Assembly: GCA_041635755.1 (NCBI GenBank)
Contig: JBFKUL010000028.1
Coordinates: forward strand, 1-17,265
DNA length: 17,265 bases
Source: JBFKUL01 sp041635755
Lineage (GTDB): Bacteria; Pseudomonadota; Gammaproteobacteria; Burkholderiales; SG8-39
Direction of reading: 5' to 3'
Shown here: piece by piece, positions 13,329 to 17,265 of the stretch
Layout of the letters: each line of letters starts with the position of its first letter
How positions within the stretch are numbered: position 1 is the first letter of the stretch
Notes under the pieces: model-generated
What the model was told of the DNA's origin: nothing
What the model saw: the letters and a program-made list of their open reading frames with translations, nothing else
The model's database searches: none
Made by a program: the position numbers and the translations under genes

Positions 13329-14803
13329 GCCGGTCCGCCGCGCAAGGCATGCGCCGGCATTTCGCAGTGCGCGCCGCGATTCTGGCGCTGCTGGCGCTCG
13401 CATACCTCGCGGTGGCGCTCGCCCCGGTGCTTCTTGCCTGGGCGCAGGGCCTGCCGCGGCGGCCCTTTGTCGACGACTTCTCCTCCGCGATGGCGCTCGC
13501 GGCGTTTGCCATGCTGCTGGCCGAGTTCTATCTATCGGGCAGGTTCCGCGCCGTTTCCGCGGGCGCGGGCATCGACCTCGTGATGCGCATGCACCAGTTG
13601 CTCGCGCGCACTGCGCTTGTGCTCGTCGCGCTGCATCCGTTCCTCTATTCGCTACCGTTCACCTCGGGCGGCACCGGCGCACCCAGTCGCATGCACGCGG
13701 TGCTGCTGACCCCCGCTGCCACCGTTTCCGGAATGCTCGCATTGCTGCTGCTCGGCGCGCTGGTGGTATTCGCGATGTTCCGGGATCAGCTTGGCTGGTG
13801 CTACGAAACCTGGCGTCTCACGCACGGGCTCGGCGCTGCGGCGCTCGCCGCGTTCGGGTTTCATCATGCGCTCGACATCGGTCGTTACAGCGCGCACGCC
13901 TGGCTCGCGGGTTTCTGGGGCGGCGCGCTGGTGCTGGCGCTGCTCGCCCTCGCGCATATCTACTTCGTCAAGCCGCTGCTCATGGCGCGACGCTCGCGTC
14001 GCCACCGCATCGCCGCGCTGCGCAAGGTTGCGCTCAAGACCTGGCGGCTGGAGCTCGAGCCCGAGTCGGGCGACGGCGCATGGTACGAGCCGGGTCAGTT
14101 CGCCTGGCTCAGGTTCGGTCGCCCGTTCCTCAATCTGCTGGAGTTTCCCTTCTCGCTCGCCTCGGCGCCCGCCGCCGACGGCAGCAAGGCGGTGTTTCTG
14201 ATCAAGGAAGTGGGCGACTTCACGGGCGCGATCGGAAACCTCGCGGTCGGTGCGCCCGTGTATGTCGACGGGCCGCACGGCAACTTCACGCTGCGCCGGC
14301 GCAGCGGCGCCGGCATTGCGCTGATCGCGGGGGGCATCGGCGTGGCGCCGATCTCGGGGCTGCTGCGCCACCTTGTGGCGACCCGCGACCCGCGGCCGGT
14401 GAGCTTGATCTTCGGCAATCGCGTCGCCGAGCAGGTCCTGCCGCTGGACGAGGGGCTCGAGGGAGGGCTGCCCGGCAGCGTGCGCGTGCATCACGTCCTC
14501 TCGGAGCCGCCGCCCGGTTGGCGGGGCCTCAGGGGCATGCTGGACGCGAACACGCTCGAGCGCTTGTTGCCTGTTGAGGGACGCGCGGACTGGCTCTACT
14601 TCGTATGCGGCCCGCCGGAGATGATCGATGCGGTGGAAAACGCGCTCGAGCAGCTCGGCGTTCCGCTGGGCCAGATCGTGGCGGAGAAGTTCCGCTACAC
14701 GGCGCGCGGCGCGACGCGCCGCGATCGCCTGATGCTCGGCGCCTACATCGCAATCTCGGTGGCGATCGTAGGCGTGGCGGCGGCGTTCGCGCTGCGGGGG
14801 TAG
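13325..14803 (+). CDS. Membrane flavocytochrome: ferric-reductase-like TM domain plus FAD/NAD(P)-binding reductase domain
   Basis: A 492-residue inner-membrane protein. TM segments in about 1-215 hold two spaced His pairs, H90/H104 ('MHQLLARTALVLVALH') and H167/H180-H181 ('THGLGAAALAAFGFHH'), the arrangement that ligates two b hemes in ferric reductase/NADPH-oxidase-type domains. The cytoplasmic part has the FAD segment 'EFPFSLAS' (273-280; Phe274 where HPFS-type enzymes have His), 'GPHGNF' (316-321), the nucleotide-binding 'GGIGVAP' (336-342) and 'CGPPEM' (429-434). A final TM helix (about 470-488) is unusual for this architecture. It likely moves electrons from NAD(P)H through FAD and heme across the membrane; the acceptor (ferric ion, oxygen, quinone or other) is not deducible. 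The ATGA overlap shows coupling to the UspA gene. Confidence 0.88.
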   Translation: MSRSAAQGMRRHFAVRAAILALLALAYLAVALAPVLLAWAQGLPRRPFVDDFSSAMALAAFAMLLAEFYLSGRFRAVSAGAGIDLVMRMHQLLARTALVLVALHPFLYSLPFTSGGTGAPSRMHAVLLTPAATVSGMLALLLLGALVVFAMFRDQLGWCYETWRLTHGLGAAALAAFGFHHALDIGRYSAHAWLAGFWGGALVLALLALAHIYFVKPLLMARRSRRHRIAALRKVALKTWRLELEPESGDGAWYEPGQFAWLRFGRPFLNLLEFPFSLASAPAADGSKAVFLIKEVGDFTGAIGNLAVGAPVYVDGPHGNFTLRRRSGAGIALIAGGIGVAPISGLLRHLVATRDPRPVSLIFGNRVAEQVLPLDEGLEGGLPGSVRVHHVLSEPPPGWRGLRGMLDANTLERLLPVEGRADWLYFVCGPPEMIDAVENALEQLGVPLGQIVAEKFRYTARGATRRDRLMLGAYIAISVAIVGVAAAFALRG

Positions 14804-14821
14804 GAAGGTATCGCGCCGCGC

Positions 14822-15325
14822 CTAGTCGGTCAGCACGAGACGCGTGCCGGCCAGGCGGTCGTGCAGGAACTGGCGGTCACGGTCGACGAGCGCCCATCCC
14901 AGTCCCACGCCGGTGAACGCGAGCGAGGCAAAAGCGATCCAGGGATCGCGGTGCGAAAACGCCGCGGCGATCGAGAGCAGGAAACCGCCCACGAAGAGCC
15001 CCGCGTAGGCAAGCCGCAGCAGCGCCGTTCCGGGCGGCACGCGTGCGCGCCCGGGAGCGATCAGCCGGATGCGCCACGCGCGCATCGCGAGGGTCTGCCC
15101 GCCGCGCAGCCAGCACCAAAGGAAGTAGGCGGCGAACACGGCGCCGAGATAGAACTGAAGCGCATAGCGCAGCCAGCCCTGCGCGTCGCGGCCGCCGCTT
15201 GCGAAGGTGAACAGCCAGGCAGCGAAGAATCCCACTGTAACGAGCAGCAGCGCTTCGTAGGCCATGCTGGCGAGCCGCCGCGCGATGCTCGGTGTCGCCG
15301 CCCCCGGCTCGGATGGCGCGCCCAC
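14822..15325 (-). CDS. RDD-family membrane protein
   Basis: A 167-residue protein of the RDD family. The N-terminal 'IARRLASMAYEALLLVTVGF' starts TM1, further TM segments lie near 55-72 and 103-142, and 'GGQTLAMRAWRIRLI' (75-89) is the conserved inter-helix motif. 'DRDRQFLHDRLAGTRLV' (147-163) is the C-terminal signature with the two Asp. RDD proteins are small membrane proteins of mostly unknown role; some have been implicated in ion exchange. The GTG start shares one base with the TAG stop of the DUF3106 gene, so it is translated as the last gene of the sigma-factor operon. It converges with the flavocytochrome gene, 18 bases apart. Confidence 0.85.
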   Translation of the reverse strand: MGAPSEPGAATPSIARRLASMAYEALLLVTVGFFAAWLFTFASGGRDAQGWLRYALQFYLGAVFAAYFLWCWLRGGQTLAMRAWRIRLIAPGRARVPPGTALLRLAYAGLFVGGFLLSIAAAFSHRDPWIAFASLAFTGVGLGWALVDRDRQFLHDRLAGTRLVLTD

Positions 15326-15843
15326 TACTTGGCGGCGTCGGCCGGCGCGTTCTTCTGGGTCTTCGTCGCGCCGCGCTTGCGCTCGGCGGGAGGGGTTTCG
15401 GGCACCAGACTCTGACGCTGGTGCGGCGGCAGCGACTGGTACTCGGACCAGCGCTCACCCAGATTCTCGCGCTTCTCCGGCGGCAGCTTTTCCATGCGGC
15501 GATACTTCTCGCGCGCCTCGCGCCGCTGCTCGGGCGTGAGCGCGGCCCAACTCTGCATGCGGGTCTGCATGCGCTTCTGCTCGGTCTCGGTCATGCTCGG
15601 GTAGCGCTTGGCGAGCCCGAGCCACTTGCGCTTTCGGTCCGATTCGAGCTGATCCCAGTGGGGCGGGGCCAGCGGGGCCAGGATCTGCTGCTGCTCGGCG
15701 CTCAATTCGCCCCAGGTCAATCCCTTCTTGGCGGGTTGCGCGAGCGCCTGGGTGGCGCCGAGCGCCATGACAACGGCCGCTAGAGTTGCGCCGAGGCGGC
15801 GCAGGATTATGCGCGGGTCTTGGGGAACGAAGTTGCAGGGCAC
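15325..15843 (-). CDS. Secreted LTxxQ-rich protein, DUF3106 family
   Basis: A 172-residue protein if it starts at GTG 15843. A basic n-region ('RIILRRLG') and hydrophobic 'ATLAAVVMALGATQALA' form a Sec signal with likely cleavage after ALA (about residue 35). The mature part is almost all charged helix with repeated LTxxQ-like segments: 'LSAEQQQ', 'MTETEQKR', 'LTPEQRREA', 'LPPEKREN' and 'LPPHQRQ'. Such repeats typify periplasmic Spy/CpxP/CnrX-type proteins that act as chaperones or stress sensors. The tail is Lys/Ala-rich. The next in-frame ATG (MALGATQ) would cut the signal peptide, so the GTG is favoured despite a weak ribosome site. Its place behind an ECF sigma and a membrane protein suggests an envelope sensor or effector, which is inference. 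Confidence 0.82.
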   Translation of the reverse strand: MPCNFVPQDPRIILRRLGATLAAVVMALGATQALAQPAKKGLTWGELSAEQQQILAPLAPPHWDQLESDRKRKWLGLAKRYPSMTETEQKRMQTRMQSWAALTPEQRREAREKYRRMEKLPPEKRENLGERWSEYQSLPPHQRQSLVPETPPAERKRGATKTQKNAPADAAK

Positions 15844-15854
15844 GGCGAAACGAA

Positions 15855-15875
15855 GGCTCGCGTTCAACGCGAGCC
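15855..15875 (-). terminator. Hairpin around the DUF3619 stop codon; attenuator candidate
   Basis: A perfect 8-bp inverted repeat (GGCTCGCG / CGCGAGCC) with a five-base loop that contains the TGA stop of the DUF3619 gene. On the minus strand it is followed by TTCGTTTCG, a poor but U-enriched tail, and then the DUF3106 GTG eleven bases later. It could partly end transcription inside the operon or tune DUF3106 translation. Confidence 0.5.
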
Positions 15876-16250
15876 CCGCTTCTTCAGCCACGCTTCGAAG
15901 CCCTTGTCGAGATACGCATCGATTGGCAGGTCGGCCGTGAGCAGCTGCGCGTCGATCTGCTCGACCTCGGCCACCCGCTGGTTGCTGTCCCAGACGTAAA
16001 CCGCCGCCAGCCCGACGATCAGCACCACGATCGGCAGCAGCACGCGCAACGACAGGCCGCTCAAGCCACCGATTCGTCCCGCGAAGCCGCCCGCCCAGAC
16101 CATCGCCGGGGAACGCTCCGATCGCATGCGCGCCAGCGCTTGCTCGCGCGCGGCACGCAGTCGCGCGTTGACGCGCGCGCCCACGCGCTCGCCTCGGGCC
16201 CCCTCGTTCAGGGCCTGCCGGATCTTGTTGCCGAATTGCTGCTCGTTCAT
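15864..16250 (-). CDS. Single-pass membrane protein, DUF3619 family; possible anti-sigma factor
   Basis: A 128-residue protein starting at ATG 16250 ('MNEQQFGNKIRQALNEGARG'); the longer in-frame reading from 16319 runs into the sigma gene and is rejected. Residues 1-65 are a charged, Arg-rich region, presumably cytoplasmic. About 68-88 ('LSLRVLLPIVVLIVGLAAVY') is one TM helix, and about 89-128 is a short periplasmic tail ('LTADLPIDAYLDKGFEAWLK'). This matches the DUF3619 family that follows the sigma gene in Betaproteobacteria. The N-in, single-TM layout directly downstream of an ECF sigma is what a membrane anti-sigma factor looks like, but no zinc-binding anti-sigma motif (HxxxCxxC) is present, so that role is inferred from position and topology. 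Confidence 0.82.
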   Translation of the reverse strand: MNEQQFGNKIRQALNEGARGERVGARVNARLRAAREQALARMRSERSPAMVWAGGFAGRIGGLSGLSLRVLLPIVVLIVGLAAVYVWDSNQRVAEVEQIDAQLLTADLPIDAYLDKGFEAWLKKRGSR

Positions 16251-16275
16251 GGTGTTGTCCGGGCGCAGGGCGCAA

Positions 16276-16845
16276 TCATAATGTAATGCCCCGCGCCTTG
16301 AGTGCGGCGGCCAGGGCATGCGTGGCTCGGGAGCAGTGCGTCTTGACGCTGCCCTCCGAACACCCCATCACGCTTGCAGTTTCCGCCACGTCCAACTCCT
16401 CCCAGTAACGCATCATGAAAGCCTGGCGTTGACGGGTGGGCAAGCGGGCGACCTCTTGCTCAATGATTTCAAGTACTTGACCTCGTTCCGCGCGGTTTGC
16501 AGGCGACTCTCCAAGGCCCGCGTCGTCGCTGCTCGCCATGGTCTCGAGCGGATCCTGCTCGTCGCCTTCGCCGCGCCCGGGCGCAAGCGATGACAGCAGC
16601 GTGGTCCAGAGCGAGCGCACGCGCTGGCGCCTGAAGTAATCGCGGATCGCGTTCTGCATGATGCGATGGAACAGCATCGGCAGCTCGCTGATCGGGCGAT
16701 CGCCATAGCGCTCGGCGAGCCGAAGCATCGCGTCCTGAACGATGTCGAGCGCGGTGTCACCGTCGCGGACGGCGAACACGGCTTGTTTGTAGGCGCGGCG
16801 CTCTACCCCCTCGAGGAACGCCGACAGCTCGCTGCGGGATGCCAG
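16276..16845 (-). CDS. ECF-type RNA polymerase sigma factor
   Basis: About 189 residues. Region 2 ('RRAYKQAVFAVRDGDTALDI', then 'VQDAMLRLAERYG' and 'HRIMQNAIRDYFRRQR') binds core polymerase and the -10 element. Region 4 ('VARLPTRQRQAFMMRYWEEL', then 'DVAETASVMGCSEGSVKTHC') is the -35-binding HTH. A variable acidic linker ('APGRGEGDEQDPLETMASS') joins them. Relatives in Betaproteobacteria begin MAS-[DR]-x-EL with the same order next to ilvB. Here the matching codon before ASRSEL is CTG (16843-16845), preceded by AGAGGG at a good distance, so I place the start there. Upstream in-frame TTG 16896 and ATG 16947/17007 would add non-homologous residues and intrude on the ilvB promoter or gene. It probably controls this operon itself, though no promoter match is shown. 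Confidence 0.85.
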   Translation of the reverse strand: MASRSELSAFLEGVERRAYKQAVFAVRDGDTALDIVQDAMLRLAERYGDRPISELPMLFHRIMQNAIRDYFRRQRVRSLWTTLLSSLAPGRGEGDEQDPLETMASSDDAGLGESPANRAERGQVLEIIEQEVARLPTRQRQAFMMRYWEELDVAETASVMGCSEGSVKTHCSRATHALAAALKARGITL

Positions 16846-16908
16846 GATTGACCCTCTTAATTTGGGGGCGGATTGTTTGTTCGAAGATGGTACCAAAATG
16901 GCTTGTTT

Positions 16909-16923
16909 GCGCTTGGGAAGCGC
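16909..16923. repeat. Inverted repeat between the sigma gene and ilvB
   Basis: GCGCTT (16909-16914), GGG, AAGCGC (16918-16923), a perfect six-base palindrome with a three-base centre directly upstream of the ilvB -35 (16925). It could be an operator serving either divergent gene. Confidence 0.4.
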
Positions 16924-16924
16924 C

Positions 16925-16953
16925 TTGACCGCATCGCAGCAACCCATTAATGT
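16925..16953 (+). promoter_or_regulatory. Likely sigma-70 promoter of ilvB
   Basis: TTGACC (16925-16930, 5/6), exactly 17 bases, then TAATGT (16948-16953, with the key first, second and last bases matching). The transcript would start near 16960, about 19 bases before the ilvB ATG. That leader is too short for a peptide attenuator. Confidence 0.55.
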
Positions 16954-16978
16954 GCAAGGTTTTCCGCCCGCCATAGCG

Positions 16979-17265
16979 ATGGACCGAGTCAAGGGATTGC
17001 AGCTCACTGGTGCCGAGATCGTCGTGCGCTGCCTGCAAGACGAGAAGGTCGAGTACGTCTTCGGCTACCCGGGCGGCGCGGTGCTGTTCATCTACGACGA
17101 ACTGTTCAAGCAGGACAAGGTCCGTCATGTGCTGGTACGCCATGAGCAGGGCGCGGCGCACGCGGCGGACGGCTATTCGCGCTCCTCGAACAAGGTCGGC
17201 GTGTGCCTGGTGACCTCGGGGCCGGGCGTCACCAACGCGGTGACCGGAATCGCGACTGCTTACAT
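16979..17265 (+). CDS. ilvB: Acetolactate synthase large (catalytic) subunit, N-terminal part (runs off the right edge)
   Basis: The first 95 residues of the ThDP-dependent enzyme that condenses two pyruvates (or pyruvate and 2-oxobutyrate) in branched-chain amino-acid biosynthesis. 'LTGAEIVVRCLQDEKVEYVF' leads into 'GYPGGAVLFIYDEL' (the conserved loop near the substrate channel). 'HVLVRHEQGAAHAADGYSRS' carries the catalytic Glu of the PYR domain (HEQ), and 'GVCLVTSGPGVTNAVTGIAT' is the following signature. ATG 16979 is the only sensible start, since an in-frame stop and the promoter lie upstream. The Shine-Dalgarno is weak. Relatives carry ilvH and ilvC downstream. The symbol ilvI is used for the same protein in some genomes. 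Confidence 0.93.
   Translation, partial: MDRVKGLQLTGAEIVVRCLQDEKVEYVFGYPGGAVLFIYDELFKQDKVRHVLVRHEQGAAHAADGYSRSSNKVGVCLVTSGPGVTNAVTGIATAY

Noticed and set aside
15844..16275. Extended N-terminus of the DUF3106 reading back to 16275
   Set aside because: It runs through the DUF3619 gene in another frame and is Arg/Gly-rich; the signal peptide begins only near 15840.
16950..16976. Eight-codon reading frame before ilvB as a leader peptide
   Set aside because: No run of Ile, Val or Leu codons, and its ATG lies inside the likely ilvB -10, upstream of the expected transcript start.
16846..17007. Longer sigma-factor starts at ATG 17007, ATG 16947 or TTG 16896
   Set aside because: They cross the start and promoter of ilvB and add residues without the sigma-family pattern; none has a ribosome site.
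1..17265. CRISPR arrays, insertion sequences, tRNA or rRNA genes
   Set aside because: No regularly spaced repeats, transposase-like frames, terminal inverted repeats or tRNA-like cloverleaf ends were seen on either strand.

Overview
The window is GC-rich and gene-dense, and looks chromosomal from a betaproteobacterium (order not resolved). The basis is protein style plus two gene orders familiar from Betaproteobacteria: pepA-holC-(DUF2486-like)-valS divergent from lptFG, and an RDD / DUF3106 / DUF3619 / ECF-sigma block divergent from ilvB. I see no insertion sequence, phage gene, tRNA, rRNA or CRISPR array, and no composition break suggesting recent transfer.

Layout. (1) 1-1565, plus strand: the 3' end of a DsrE/F-like gene, then a FadL/OMPP1-family outer-membrane channel, closed by a strong intrinsic terminator. 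(2) 1582-3955, plus strand: a tight four-gene operon with its own promoter. It encodes an unknown 132-aa protein, a lipoate-protein-ligase-like enzyme, a degenerate receiver-domain protein and a Tat-type FecR-domain protein. The first three genes overlap by one base at each junction. (3) 3963-10531, minus strand: pepA, holC, a DUF2486-like gene, valS and an MFS exporter, read in that order. (4) 10614-12774, plus strand: lptF and lptG, the permease subunits of the lipopolysaccharide exporter, divergent from pepA. (5) 12870-14803, plus strand: a UspA-type stress protein whose gene overlaps that of a membrane flavocytochrome (ferric-reductase-like domain plus FAD/NAD domain). (6) 14822-16845, minus strand: an ECF sigma factor, a single-pass membrane protein (DUF3619), a secreted LTxxQ-rich protein (DUF3106) and an RDD membrane protein. 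(7) 16979-end, plus strand: the 5' end of the acetolactate synthase large subunit gene.

The two blocks most likely to hide undescribed biology are (2) and (6). Block (6) has the architecture of a sigma/anti-sigma/periplasmic-sensor envelope-stress circuit: DUF3619 fits a membrane-anchored regulator and DUF3106 resembles Spy/CpxP-type periplasmic proteins. Block (2) couples a lipoate-ligase fold to a probably non-phosphorylatable receiver and to a probable Tat substrate with a Cys-x-Cys/His-His set. That could be a cofactor-attachment or signalling system, but no function can be assigned from sequence alone.

Several starts were moved from the longest possible reading: 1620 rather than GTG 1566; GTG 10531 for pepA; GTG 8547 for the DUF2486-like gene; ATG 16250 for DUF3619; and an apparent CTG at 16845 for the sigma factor.
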